DNA from: Fidelibacterota bacterium
Lineage (GTDB): Bacteria; Fidelibacterota; Marinisomatia; SCGC-AAA003-L08; GCA-2689995
Length of the DNA stretch: 53,797 nt
NCBI GenBank assembly: GCA_002689995.1
Contig: NZIV01000078.1
Coordinates: forward strand, 1,078-54,874
Direction: 5' to 3'
In this document: one piece after another, positions 19,519 to 28,498 of the stretch
Layout of the letters: every line of letters starts with the position of its first letter
How positions within the stretch are numbered: position 1 is the stretch's first letter
Made by a program: the position numbers and the translations under genes
Notes under the pieces: generated by a model
Database searches by the model: none
Seen by the model: the letters and a program-made list of their open reading frames with translations, nothing else
Told to the model about the DNA's origin: nothing

Positions 19519-20880
19519 TTGACCAGTAATGACATTTGGGATAATTGTCTTGATTTCATAAAATCAAGAATACCTAATCAAGCATTTCAAACATGGTTTG
19601 ACGGAATCTCCGCAACTCAACTAAAAGATTCTGAGATTATGCTTCAAGTGCCAAATCAATTTCATTATGAATGGCTTGATTCGAAATATCATAATCTTAT
19701 AAATTCTGCTATCAAAGAATGTTTAGGTAAAGAATTAAAAATAAATTATAGTGTAGTTGTTAGTGATCAAGAAGAAAATATCATACCAGATTTAATTTTA
19801 GATAAAAAACAATCAAATACAGCATCTAGTCGAAATGGCTTACATAAAGCTAGTCAATTAAATAACAGATATATATTTGATAATTACATTGAAGGGAAAA
19901 GTAATCAGCTCGCTAAAGCTGCATCTCTTTCTGTTGCAGATTCTCCAGGTCAAACACCATTTAATCCATTGCTAATATACAGCGAAACCGGTTTGGGAAA
20001 AACACATTTACTACAGGCAATTGGGAATAGTTTATTAGAAATTTCACCAAATACTAAAATTGTATATTTGACAAGTGAAAAATTCATGCTTGACTTTATT
20101 ACTGCAATTCAAAATAATAAATCAGCAGAATTTTCTAAACAATATCGCAATGTAGATATGTTGTTAATTGATGACGTACAATTTTTTCAAAACAAAGAGC
20201 AAACACAAGAGCAATTTTTCCACCTATTTAATGATTTACATCATCGTGGGAAACAAATAGTAATGACAACAGACAGACACCCAAATGAATTACGTGGATT
20301 AAAGAATAGATTAATCTCAAGATTCCAATCAGGGCTAATTGTTGATATCCAACCACCAGACTTAGAAACTAGAATCGCAATATTAATGAAAAAAGCAGAC
20401 TCCGAAGGTCTAGAAATATCATTTGATATCATTGAATTTATAGCATCTAGTATTACAGAAAATGTTAGAGATTTAGAAGGCGCTTTAATTAGACTATTAG
20501 CATTTGCATCATTAAAGCGTCAAGATATAAATATGGTTTTAGCAAAACAAGTTATTTTAGATATTATGGGCACATCAGCTTTTGAAAATATAACTATAGA
20601 CCATGTTTTAAAAGTTGTATCAAAAGAAATGCGTATAACAGAGAGACAATTAATTGGTAAAGGACGCACAATGGAAGTTGCAATTGCAAGACAGTCTGCA
20701 ATGTACTTATCAAGAGAACTAACTAATAGTTCGCTAATAAATATTGGCTTACATTTTGGCGGACGTGATCATTCAACTGTTATTCATGCACACAAAACTA
20801 TTGAAAAGAAAATACTCATAAATCCTGAGTTAAATAGAACAATTGAAAAATTAAAAAAAGAACTAGGAGGACCAATATAA
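19519..20880 (+). CDS. dnaA: Chromosomal replication initiator DnaA
   Basis: A 453-residue DnaA. Domain I (about residues 1-80) is followed by a short linker. The AAA+ domain has Walker A SETGLGKTHLL (GLGKT at 158-162) and Walker B LLIDDVQFFQ. Domain IV ends with GGRDHSTVIHAHKTI, the DnaA-box-binding signature. The start is TTG, supported by an AGGA ribosome binding site 9 bases upstream and an N-terminus that fits domain I. dnaN does not follow; a two-component pair does, at 2 bp. Confidence 0.97.
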   Translation: MTSNDIWDNCLDFIKSRIPNQAFQTWFDGISATQLKDSEIMLQVPNQFHYEWLDSKYHNLINSAIKECLGKELKINYSVVVSDQEENIIPDLILDKKQSNTASSRNGLHKASQLNNRYIFDNYIEGKSNQLAKAASLSVADSPGQTPFNPLLIYSETGLGKTHLLQAIGNSLLEISPNTKIVYLTSEKFMLDFITAIQNNKSAEFSKQYRNVDMLLIDDVQFFQNKEQTQEQFFHLFNDLHHRGKQIVMTTDRHPNELRGLKNRLISRFQSGLIVDIQPPDLETRIAILMKKADSEGLEISFDIIEFIASSITENVRDLEGALIRLLAFASLKRQDINMVLAKQVILDIMGTSAFENITIDHVLKVVSKEMRITERQLIGKGRTMEVAIARQSAMYLSRELTNSSLINIGLHFGGRDHSTVIHAHKTIEKKILINPELNRTIEKLKKELGGPI

Positions 20881-20882
20881 TA

Positions 20883-21605
20883 ATGAGTCTTAAATCAATT
20901 TCTGATAAAAAAGAACAAAAGATTGTCATCATTGATGATGATGTAGATTTAGCACAATTACTTGAAGAATTTTTATCTTCATTCAATTTTGATGTAAAAG
21001 TCATCCATTCTCCTAAAGAAGGTATTGAATTCCTTCAAACGAATGATGCTAATTTAGTTGTTTTAGACATAATGATGCCTGAAATGGATGGCTTTCAAGC
21101 TCTAAGAAAAATTAGAGAATTTTCAGCAATTCCAGTTGTCATGTTAACAGCAAGAGGAGAGGTAACAGATAGGATTGTAGGCTTAGAATTAGGTGCCGAT
21201 GATTATATGCCCAAGCCATTTGAACCAAGAGAATTACTTGCAAGAATTCAATCCATTCTTAGGAGAAGTCAAACCTCTACAGTTTTATTAGATGTTATTG
21301 AATTTGAGGAAGGTCTTTCTGTTAATAAATTAAAACAAGAAGTAACTATTAATGAGAATTCAATCCATCTTTCTACTACAGAATATGAAGTCTTACTCCT
21401 TTTCGTAGAACATCCCGGCGAGGTTCTAGATAGAGAATTCCTTGTAGAAAATATAAGAGGAATTAAATGGCAGTCTTATGACCGTTCTGTTGATGTTTTA
21501 GTAAGTCGATTAAGATCAAAAATAGGTGAGAATCCCACTGAAAATCGCTTCATTAAAACAATTCATGGTGTAGGATATAAATTTATTGGAGTTCCAAAAA
21601 ATTAA
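20883..21605 (+). CDS. OmpR/PhoB-family response regulator
   Basis: A 240-residue response regulator. The receiver domain has the acidic cluster IIDDDVD, the phosphoacceptor D62 in VVLDIMMPEMDG, and the conserved K111 in MPKPFEP. The winged-helix DNA-binding domain occupies about residues 140-238, with LSTTEYEVLLLFVEHPGEVLDREFL and SVDVLVSRLRSKIG. It overlaps the downstream kinase by 20 bp and follows dnaA by 2 bp. The regulated genes are unknown. Confidence 0.95.
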   Translation: MSLKSISDKKEQKIVIIDDDVDLAQLLEEFLSSFNFDVKVIHSPKEGIEFLQTNDANLVVLDIMMPEMDGFQALRKIREFSAIPVVMLTARGEVTDRIVGLELGADDYMPKPFEPRELLARIQSILRRSQTSTVLLDVIEFEEGLSVNKLKQEVTINENSIHLSTTEYEVLLLFVEHPGEVLDREFLVENIRGIKWQSYDRSVDVLVSRLRSKIGENPTENRFIKTIHGVGYKFIGVPKN

Positions 21606-22950
21606 AGAAAAACCTCAATACCGATTTCGCAAAGAATTATTTCTTAAAATTGGTATTTTCTTTTCACTTTTTGCCCTTACAATTATTTCTGTTTTTTTTT
21701 ATATAACAGAAAAATCTTCATATACCCAAGACACAATATTGGACGCACATGAATATTATTTATATTCTAATCTTGTCGAGTCATGGGGCTTTCCTCCTGA
21801 TACATTGAAAGTAAAGGAAACTCTTAAAAATTTAAAGTTATTTGGTTGTATTTATAAAAATAATGAAAAAATCTGGGCAAACCCACAATCCTTCTCTAAA
21901 GATGGTTATGTTAGTTTTTCGGATAGTGATACCCTTGGAATTTTATATGATATTGATATTCCAGTCTATGTATCATTTGGAGAAATTTATAAGGAAAAAT
22001 ATGATTATACAGTCACTTATGCTAATTATGGTGACTACGAATACTTAATGGCCCTTGAGTATTACTTACCTTCTGAAATTACGACTAAATTTATTCCTGG
22101 CTCAATAATGACAATCATTGCGGTAGCTTTACTATTTATTGTGATACGTAATTATTTACAACCTATTCAATTAATGAAAAATAGAATTCTTTTATTACAA
22201 AAAGGTGATCTAGAGTCTACAATTCCAATAATTGGAGAAGACGAACTAGCAGATTTATCCAATGAAATTAATAAAATGATACAAGAAATAAAAGAATTAT
22301 TAAATCGTAAACAACTTTTATTATCTGAGGTCAGCCATGAATTACTATCTCCATTAGCAAGAATTAGACTCTTGGCAGAAATGCTTCCAGAGCATAAAAA
22401 TAAGATTAGACTAGCTGATGAAATACAGTTTTTAAAGGGAATGGTTACTAATCTTTTAATGTCTGACAGGCTATCTGGCCCTTATGCTAATCTTGAACTT
22501 TCAACTATAAATACAGAGGAACTTATTAACAAAACTATTGCTATGTTTCCAAACTCATATGATAAAATTTTAGTATCAGGAAACATACCTCTAAAAATAA
22601 TCTCTATAGATATAACAAAAACTACACTAGCATTAAGAAATTTGATTGAAAATGCAATTAAATACGGTCTCCCAAATAAAATAGTGGAAATATCTGCAAA
22701 TATATCGAAAACTAAAAATATTGAAATTCATGTTAAAAATTATGGTAAAGGAATTAGCAAAAAAAATATTGAAAAAATAACTAACCCATTCTTCAGAATA
22801 AAAGATAAAAGTTCTGATAAAAAAAGTGGCTTCGGAATGGGACTTTCAATTACTAAGAAAATCATTGAAGCTCATAAAGGAGAGCTGATAATTAATAGTA
22901 CTATTAATGAATCAACTATATTTACAATATCTTTACCAATTCATACATAA
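21586..22950 (+). CDS. Two-component sensor histidine kinase
   Basis: A 454-residue membrane kinase with two transmembrane helices (about residues 20-40 and 172-190) flanking a periplasmic sensor domain of about 130 residues. A HAMP linker (about 190-240) leads to the H-box SEVSHELLSPLARIRLL (phospho-His near 251), then N-box NLIENAIKYG, and the G-box SGFGMGLSIT. The start is taken as TTG at 21586, overlapping the response regulator by 20 bp; the true start may be slightly later, since no ATG occurs near it. It resembles CpxA/EnvZ in layout. Confidence 0.92.
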   Translation: MEFQKIKEKPQYRFRKELFLKIGIFFSLFALTIISVFFYITEKSSYTQDTILDAHEYYLYSNLVESWGFPPDTLKVKETLKNLKLFGCIYKNNEKIWANPQSFSKDGYVSFSDSDTLGILYDIDIPVYVSFGEIYKEKYDYTVTYANYGDYEYLMALEYYLPSEITTKFIPGSIMTIIAVALLFIVIRNYLQPIQLMKNRILLLQKGDLESTIPIIGEDELADLSNEINKMIQEIKELLNRKQLLLSEVSHELLSPLARIRLLAEMLPEHKNKIRLADEIQFLKGMVTNLLMSDRLSGPYANLELSTINTEELINKTIAMFPNSYDKILVSGNIPLKIISIDITKTTLALRNLIENAIKYGLPNKIVEISANISKTKNIEIHVKNYGKGISKKNIEKITNPFFRIKDKSSDKKSGFGMGLSITKKIIEAHKGELIINSTINESTIFTISLPIHT

Positions 22951-22994
22951 TCAATTGTTAATTAAGTAAAAAAGTAGATTTTTATGAATCAAAT

Positions 22995-23000
22995 TATAAT
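22995..23000 (+). promoter_or_regulatory. Possible -10 element of ssb
   Basis: A perfect TATAAT lies 21 bp before the ssb start codon in a 70-bp gap after the histidine kinase gene. No convincing -35 element is seen at the right spacing, and chance matches are common in AT-rich DNA. Confidence 0.3.
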
Positions 23001-23020
23001 ATTGGATTTAAACAAAAAAA

Positions 23021-23353
23021 ATGCAAAAAAGAAGCATCAATAAAGTAATTTTAATTGGTAGAGTTGGCCAACCTCCTGAAGGAAAATACACACCATCTGG
23101 TATAGCAATAGCTAATTATTCAATAGCAACGAATGAAACAATTACAAAATCAGATGGAAGTAAAATTGCCCATACTGAATGGCACAATATAGTTTCAATC
23201 GGGAAACAAGCTAATTTTGTAACTGAATTTATTAAAAAAGGACAGTTAGTTAGTATTGAAGGAAGACTAAGAACAAATAAGTGGAATGATAAAAATAAAA
23301 TTACTCACTATAAAACTGAAATTCTTTCAGACTCAATAATTCCTTTAGAGTAG
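23021..23353 (+). CDS. ssb: Single-stranded DNA-binding protein
   Basis: A 110-residue SSB with one OB-fold. The start MQKRSINKVILIGRVGQPPEG and the TEWHNIVSIGKQANFVTEF segment are typical, ending with GRLRTNKWNDK. It stops at TAG right after the OB-fold (SDSIIPLE) and so lacks the acidic tail that normally recruits repair and replication partners. The frame stays open for 27 further codons after the TAG, giving a D/N/K-rich stretch ending SPL. A TATAAT at 22995-23000 could be its -10 element. It may be a tail-less paralog or a read-through gene. Confidence 0.92.
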   Translation: MQKRSINKVILIGRVGQPPEGKYTPSGIAIANYSIATNETITKSDGSKIAHTEWHNIVSIGKQANFVTEFIKKGQLVSIEGRLRTNKWNDKNKITHYKTEILSDSIIPLE

Positions 23354-23525
23354 AAAGAAGGAAATAAAAAAGACTACCATAATGATAATAAGATTGATTT
23401 AGATAAAGATAATCACAACCAACATTCTCCACTTTAACAAATTATTGTGTTATGTGCGATATTATTATTATATTAGAGGAGTGGGATTAAAAAATAAATT
23501 GTTATTTATAGTATAAAAAAAAGTT
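23354..23525 (+). other. Intergenic region including in-frame tail after ssb
   Basis: No separate gene is seen. Positions 23354-23434 continue the ssb frame beyond its TAG for 27 hydrophilic codons, to a TAA at 23435-23437. The remainder is AT-rich and would hold the promoter of the small secreted protein at 23526. Confidence 0.5.
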
Positions 23526-23768
23526 ATGAAGAAAATATTATTAATATTATTATTTACGTTAAACTCTGTTTTTTCAGGTAATACGATTCAAAGAAATACA
23601 ATTGTTTATTCTGGAGACGATCTTATTAAACTCTCATATCAAAAAAGCCAACTAGATTTTAAGAGAAAAAGTGATAAATTTAACTTAAAGAAAAAAGATG
23701 ATATATCCACTGAAAAACGTCGGCACAAAAGACGACGAAAAGTAAGACCGCCTAAACAAGGTAAATAA
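23526..23768 (+). CDS. Small secreted basic protein, unknown function
   Basis: An 80-residue protein I do not recognise. Residues 1-17 are a clear signal peptide (MKKILLILLFTLNSVFSG). The mature part is hydrophilic and ends in a strongly basic tail: KRRHKRRRKVRPPKQ. This would suit binding to nucleic acid, lipopolysaccharide or anionic polymers in the envelope, but that is only inference. It has its own strong terminator 9 bp after the stop, which supports it as a real, independently expressed gene. Confidence 0.65.
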   Translation: MKKILLILLFTLNSVFSGNTIQRNTIVYSGDDLIKLSYQKSQLDFKRKSDKFNLKKKDDISTEKRRHKRRRKVRPPKQGK

Positions 23769-23776
23769 AATTTTAG

Positions 23777-23803
23777 AAGGCATCATTATTGATGCCTTTT
23801 TTT
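23777..23803 (+). terminator. Rho-independent terminator
   Basis: A perfect 9-bp stem AAGGCATCA / TGATGCCTT with a TTAT loop, followed by seven Ts. It ends the transcript of the small basic protein. It also covers the more upstream possible starts of queF (TTG 23789, ATG 23792), arguing that queF begins further downstream. Confidence 0.9.
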
Positions 23804-23821
23804 ATATTAAAAGGAAATAAA

Positions 23822-24184
23822 TTGGAAATAAAAAATCTTCCTTCTTATAAAGAGCTTGAAATTGTAGATAATAACCATCCTAATAGGGATTATAAAATTA
23901 ACATTTCTATACCTGAGTTTAATTGTGTTTGTCCTAAAACTGGACTACCTGATTTTGCGAATATTCAAATTACATATATTCCAAATAAAAGTATTGTAGA
24001 GTTGAAATCATTAAAATTATATATGGTTAAATTTAGAAATATTGGTATATACCATGAATATGTTACAAATCAAATATTAGATGATTTTAAAAAAGCTTGT
24101 AATCCAAAAAGCATTGAGGTTATTGGTGATTTTCACCCTAGAGGTGGAGTTAAAACTATAGTAACCGTTAATCATCCAGATTAA
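23822..24184 (+). CDS. queF: NADPH-dependent 7-cyano-7-deazaguanine reductase QueF
   Basis: A short, unimodular QueF (about 120 residues), which reduces preQ0 to preQ1 in queuosine synthesis. The catalytic Cys and Asp lie in CPKTGLPDF (C37, D44), and the substrate-binding motif is VELKSLKLYMVKFRN followed by YHEYV. I place the start at TTG 23822, which has an AAGGA ribosome binding site 6 bases upstream. The frame is open back to 23789, but that extension lies in a terminator hairpin and adds no family-like residues. Confidence 0.9.
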   Translation: MEIKNLPSYKELEIVDNNHPNRDYKINISIPEFNCVCPKTGLPDFANIQITYIPNKSIVELKSLKLYMVKFRNIGIYHEYVTNQILDDFKKACNPKSIEVIGDFHPRGGVKTIVTVNHPD

Positions 24185-24253
24185 TTAAATAATACTTTGA
24201 ATTCATTTCTATTTTTCAAGTAAAATATTCCCCTAAATTTTAAGGAAAAAATT

Positions 24254-25438
24254 TTGTTTTCAAATCGTATAAGTAGAATACAACCATCATTAACATTACA
24301 AATGACAAGTAAGGCCTCTGAGCTGCGCTCAAAAGGATTGGAAGTCATAAATATGAGCGTAGGTGAACCTGATTTTAATACTCCAAAAAACATTAGAAAT
24401 GCTGGAATAAATGCGATTAATGATGGAAAGACCAAATATACACCAGGAGCAGGTATGCCGGCATTAAGACAGGCAGCCTGCGATAAAATGTATAGAGATA
24501 ATAATCTTAAATATCAACCTAAAGAAGTAATAGTTTCTTGTGGTGGAAAACATTCACTTTACAATGCTTGTCAGGTTTTATTTCAAAGTGAAGATGAAGT
24601 TATAATTTTTACACCTTACTGGGTTTCATTTCCTGATTTTATTTCTATTACTGGAGCAAAACCTATTTTTGTTGGTACAAATCCTGAAAAACAATTTGAG
24701 CCAAATTTTGAAGAACTTGTTTCTTTAATAACACCAAGAACTAAAGGATTAATCATAAATTCTCCTTCAAATCCAACAGGTGGTGTATGGAGCGATGAAG
24801 CTATAGTTCAAACATTAAAAATAGCAGAAAAAAATAATTTATGGGTATTTTCTGATGAATGTTATGAACAGCTAACATACGATTGTAAATTTAAAAGTAT
24901 TGCCAATTATACTGATAAAACTGATAAAATTTTAACTTTTCAAAGTTGTTCAAAAACCTATGCAATGACTGGCTGGAGAATTGGCTATACTGCTGGTAAT
25001 TCTGAAGTAATAAAAGCTATGAGTAAACTTCAAGGACAAAGTACTTCATGCCCTAATTCAATAGCTCAAACAGCTGCTATTGAGGCACTAACAGGTGATC
25101 AATCTGCAGTAAAAGAGATGAGAAATGTTTTTAAAAATAGAAGAAAGTTAATTATTGAAAGACTGAACTCTATAAGTGGAGTTAAATGTGCCATACCGGG
25201 AGGAGCGTTTTACGTTTTTCCTGATTTCTCTAGTTATATCGGAAAATCTTTAAATGGTGAAATAATTAAATCTGCAACAAAAATTGCAATGTATTTATTA
25301 GAAAAAAAATATGTAGTCTCGGTCCCTGGTGATGGTTTTGGTTCACCAAATAATATCCGATTTTCATATGCAGCATCGGATAAAGATATTAATAATGCAA
25401 TAAATGCATTGGAAGAAATCTTAAATGAAATTTATTAA
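24254..25438 (+). CDS. Class I aminotransferase, aspartate aminotransferase-like
   Basis: A 394-residue fold-type I PLP enzyme. NMSVGEPDFNTP begins the substrate region, then NSPSNPTGGVW (about residues 173-183), and the Schiff-base Lys lies in SCSKTYAMTGWRIGY. The conserved Arg at the C-terminus (SNNIRFSYA-like, in NNIRFSYAAS) binds the substrate carboxylate. Most family members with this pattern are aspartate or prephenate aminotransferases; which applies cannot be settled. The start is TTG with an AAGGA upstream. Confidence 0.92.
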   Translation: MFSNRISRIQPSLTLQMTSKASELRSKGLEVINMSVGEPDFNTPKNIRNAGINAINDGKTKYTPGAGMPALRQAACDKMYRDNNLKYQPKEVIVSCGGKHSLYNACQVLFQSEDEVIIFTPYWVSFPDFISITGAKPIFVGTNPEKQFEPNFEELVSLITPRTKGLIINSPSNPTGGVWSDEAIVQTLKIAEKNNLWVFSDECYEQLTYDCKFKSIANYTDKTDKILTFQSCSKTYAMTGWRIGYTAGNSEVIKAMSKLQGQSTSCPNSIAQTAAIEALTGDQSAVKEMRNVFKNRRKLIIERLNSISGVKCAIPGGAFYVFPDFSSYIGKSLNGEIIKSATKIAMYLLEKKYVVSVPGDGFGSPNNIRFSYAASDKDINNAINALEEILNEIY

Positions 25439-25453
25439 AAAATAAGGATAAAT

Positions 25454-25720
25454 ATGAAAAAAGGAATACATCCTGAAAATTATCGATTAGTTGTTTTTCA
25501 GGACACATCATGTGATTATCAATTTATGACAAAATCCACCATTGAAACAGATGAATCAATTAAATGGAAAGATGGAAAAGAGTATCCACTTTATAGATTA
25601 GAGATATCTGATAAATCTCATCCATTTTTCACAGGTACTCAAAACCTAGTAGATACAGCTGGTAGAATAGAAAAGTACATGAAGAAGTATAATTTATCTG
25701 AAGATGATCTTAAAAGTTAA
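25454..25720 (+). CDS. rpmE: 50S ribosomal protein L31 type B
   Basis: An 88-residue L31. The start MKKGIHPENYRLVVFQD and the KSHPFFTGTQ motif are diagnostic. It lacks the four zinc-binding cysteines of type A and is therefore the Zn-free type B form (only one Cys, in DTSCDY). It bridges the ribosomal subunits. It lies 15 bp after the aminotransferase and 19 bp before prfA, in an apparent translation-gene cluster. Confidence 0.95.
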   Translation: MKKGIHPENYRLVVFQDTSCDYQFMTKSTIETDESIKWKDGKEYPLYRLEISDKSHPFFTGTQNLVDTAGRIEKYMKKYNLSEDDLKS

Positions 25721-25739
25721 TTATTATTAATCAAGTTTA

Positions 25740-26801
25740 ATGATTGATAAATTAAAAGAGATAGTTCAAAGATATAATCAAATAACTGAAGAACTGAGTA
25801 ATCCAAACATAGTTTCTGATATTGAACACTTCAAAAATCTATCTAAAGAACATAGTGATTTAACAGAAATTAATCTGAAATCATTAGAATATATTCAAAA
25901 ACATAAACAGCTAGTTGAAGATGAAGAAATTCTAAAAGGTAACGATACAGAATTAAAAGAATTAGTTCAAGATGAAATTGAAGGTTTAAAAGCCGACTTA
26001 ACTGGTATGGAAGAAGTACTAAAAATTATGCTTATTCCTAGAAATCCTGATGATGATAAAAATACAATTCTTGAAATTCGTTCTGGAACAGGTGGTGAGG
26101 AAGCAGCATTATTTGCTAGTAATTTATATAGAATGTATTTGCGATATGCTGAGCGTCAAGGTTGGATGACTGAAATTCTAAATCTTAGTGATTCTGAAAC
26201 TGGTGGAATTAAAGAAGCAGTAGTTGGAATAAAAGGTAAAGGTGCTTACGGAGAACTCAAGTTTGAAAGTGGAGTCCATCGTGTTCAGCGTGTCCCTGCA
26301 ACGGAATCAAGTGGACGTCTTCATACCTCCGCAGCTACCGTCGCAGTGCTGCCAGAAGCTGTTGACGTTGATATTATAATTAATGATACTGATATTAAAA
26401 TTGATACATATCGTGCTTCTGGTGCAGGTGGACAGCATGTAAATAAAACAGAATCTGCAATTCGAATCACACATATACCAACAGGCTTAGTAGTAACCTG
26501 CCAAGATGAATCCTCTCAGCATAAAAATAAAGATAAAGCATTAAAAGTTCTTCGGACACGTTTATACGAAGTTAAAAAACAAGAAGAAGATTCTAAACGT
26601 GCTTCTGTGAGAAAGTCAATGGTCTCAACAGGTGATAGAAGCGCAAAAATTAGAACATATAATTTTCCACAAGGAAGAGTAACTGACCACAGAATTAATT
26701 TAACATTATATAAATTAGATGAAATTCTTGATGGTGACTTAGTAGAAACAATTGAAGCGCTAAAAATAGAAGAGCGCAAAAGCCAGCTTTCAGAAATCTA
26801 A
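25740..26801 (+). CDS. prfA: Peptide chain release factor 1
   Basis: A 353-residue RF1 that reads UAA and UAG. The codon-recognition motif PAT is at 186-188 in [10 protein letters not shown], and the GGQ catalytic motif is at 230-232 ([10 protein letters not shown]). The C-terminal domain and length are standard. Its presence means UAG is a normal stop here, relevant to the ssb extension. prmC, its methyltransferase, follows 12 bp later. Confidence 0.97.
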   Translation: MIDKLKEIVQRYNQITEELSNPNIVSDIEHFKNLSKEHSDLTEINLKSLEYIQKHKQLVEDEEILKGNDTELKELVQDEIEGLKADLTGMEEVLKIMLIPRNPDDDKNTILEIRSGTGGEEAALFASNLYRMYLRYAERQGWMTEILNLSDSETGGIKEAVVGIKGKGAYGELKFESGVHRVQRVPATESSGRLHTSAATVAVLPEAVDVDIIINDTDIKIDTYRASGAGGQHVNKTESAIRITHIPTGLVVTCQDESSQHKNKDKALKVLRTRLYEVKKQEEDSKRASVRKSMVSTGDRSAKIRTYNFPQGRVTDHRINLTLYKLDEILDGDLVETIEALKIEERKSQLSEI

Positions 26802-26813
26802 CTAATTCTAAAA

Positions 26814-27674
26814 ATGGCCTCTCTTTCTAATAGGGTATGGACAATCCTTGATATTATAAATTGGGGAAAAGACTATCTTTCAAATTATGGTATTTCAAAT
26901 TCTAAGCTTGAACTTGAATGGTTTTTAGCTGATTTATTAAACTGTAATAGAATTGACCTTTATGTAAGATTTGAAGAACCATTAAATACTTATGAACTTA
27001 ACAGGATTCGTGATTTTATTAAAAGAAGGCAACAACATGAGCCTTTTCAATATATATTAAAAAAAGCACCATTCTATGGATATGAATTTTATGTTTCTCC
27101 TGCTGTATTAATTCCTCGCCCTGAAACTGAAACCCTTATAGACTTAACTAAAAAACTAGGTATCAATACTAATTTTTTAGAAGTTGGTACAGGTAGTGGT
27201 TGTATTGCTATTACTTTACTTAAGGAAAATATTTTTCATTCTGGTATAGCAATTGATATTTGTAAAAATGCTCTAAAAATTGCGCAAAAAAATGTAATAA
27301 ATACATCTGTAAATAATTTAAATTTTTTTGAATTAGATTTTTTAAAAGATGAACTAAATCAATCCTTCGATTGTATAATTTCTAATCCACCATATATTCC
27401 TCAAAAGGAGCTTATTAAGCTTGAAAAAAATGTTATAAAATATGAACCTAAAATTGCGTTAACTGATTCAGGAGATGGATTATCTTTTTATAATCGATTT
27501 GCTGAAGTTGGAAAAAAAATATTAAACTATAATGGATATATGCTATTGGAAACTGGGGGAGAAAGTCAAATTAACGAAATAAATCAAATCTTTCTTAATC
27601 TAGATTATTTTACAAAAGTTCATAAAGATCAAAATAATGAAAAGCGATTTATAGAAATAAGGATTAATCATTGA
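26814..27674 (+). CDS. prmC: Release factor glutamine methyltransferase PrmC
   Basis: A 286-residue PrmC that methylates the GGQ glutamine of release factors using S-adenosylmethionine. The N-terminal helical domain has LELEWFLADLLNC. The catalytic domain has PRPETETLIDL, the SAM loop EVGTGSGCIAITLL and the NPPY motif (SNPPYIP). It lies between prfA and a UbiA-family gene. The 3' end overlaps the next gene by 4 bp as TTGA. Confidence 0.95.
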   Translation: MASLSNRVWTILDIINWGKDYLSNYGISNSKLELEWFLADLLNCNRIDLYVRFEEPLNTYELNRIRDFIKRRQQHEPFQYILKKAPFYGYEFYVSPAVLIPRPETETLIDLTKKLGINTNFLEVGTGSGCIAITLLKENIFHSGIAIDICKNALKIAQKNVINTSVNNLNFFELDFLKDELNQSFDCIISNPPYIPQKELIKLEKNVIKYEPKIALTDSGDGLSFYNRFAEVGKKILNYNGYMLLETGGESQINEINQIFLNLDYFTKVHKDQNNEKRFIEIRINH

Positions 27675-28498
27675 TAATATTATCAATGATTAGGCCACTA
27701 AATGTATTAATATCTATGATATCAGTTTGTATATCTGCATTTATTTTGAATAAACTATATTTAAATTTTGATCTTATAAATTCAATCATTGTTGTTGGTG
27801 GATTTACTGCTTTTTCTAATCTAATTAATGATATATTTGATATTAAAGTGGATAAAATAAATCGCCCTAAAAAGCCATTATGCTCAAATAAAATACTCCA
27901 ATCTACAACTTTTTATATCTCTTTAATAATTCTATTATTTTCATTTATTGCACTACTTCAACTAAATGAAAACTCTTTCCAATTTGTTTTTTTTATTATT
28001 TTTCCAATACTAATAACTTATACTCCAATATTTAAGTCTATTCCTTTTTTGGGTAATTTTCTAATTGGAATTTCATTAGGTAGTGTATTTTTATTCACAG
28101 AAATTAGTCTTACTGGACAAATCAATATACTTTGGATTCCAGCATTACTAGCCATAAACCTAACAATATTAAGAGAGTTAATAAAAGATATTGAAGACCT
28201 TAAAGGAGATTATATCACCGGAGTAATAACTTTTCCAGTATATTTTGGGATAAAAAATAGTATTAATTTATATTTAATTCTATCTATAATCATGCTACTG
28301 TGGGGAGGAAACATATATTTATTCCAGGAAGTTAACAAATATTATCTCCCTATTTTTTGGGGACTGTTTAGTCCATGTATTTTTATTACTTGGTTTTTAA
28401 TTGTTTTTAAAAAATATCAGAACTACAATTTAATATCAACTTTACTGAAAATAGCTACAATTATTGGCTTATTTGTAATTTTAAGTTTTGGATTATAA
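27671..28498 (+). CDS. UbiA-family prenyltransferase, DGGGP-synthase-like
   Basis: A 275-residue membrane protein with about eight hydrophobic helices. It carries the two UbiA aspartate motifs: NDIFDIKVDKINRPKKP (about residues 53-69) and REL-KDIEDLKGD (about 170-182). These two motifs are most like archaeal digeranylgeranylglyceryl phosphate synthase, an ether-lipid enzyme, and less like MenA or UbiA. The TTG start overlaps the prmC stop as TTGA; ATG at 27686 is an alternative. The function call is uncertain because UbiA members are hard to split by motif alone. Confidence 0.75.
   Translation: MIILSMIRPLNVLISMISVCISAFILNKLYLNFDLINSIIVVGGFTAFSNLINDIFDIKVDKINRPKKPLCSNKILQSTTFYISLIILLFSFIALLQLNENSFQFVFFIIFPILITYTPIFKSIPFLGNFLIGISLGSVFLFTEISLTGQINILWIPALLAINLTILRELIKDIEDLKGDYITGVITFPVYFGIKNSINLYLILSIIMLLWGGNIYLFQEVNKYYLPIFWGLFSPCIFITWFLIVFKKYQNYNLISTLLKIATIIGLFVILSFGL

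Noticed and set aside
22984-23043. A 19-codon frame before ssb starting MNQIII
   Set aside because: It overlaps the ssb start, has no ribosome binding site, and contains only AT-driven residues.
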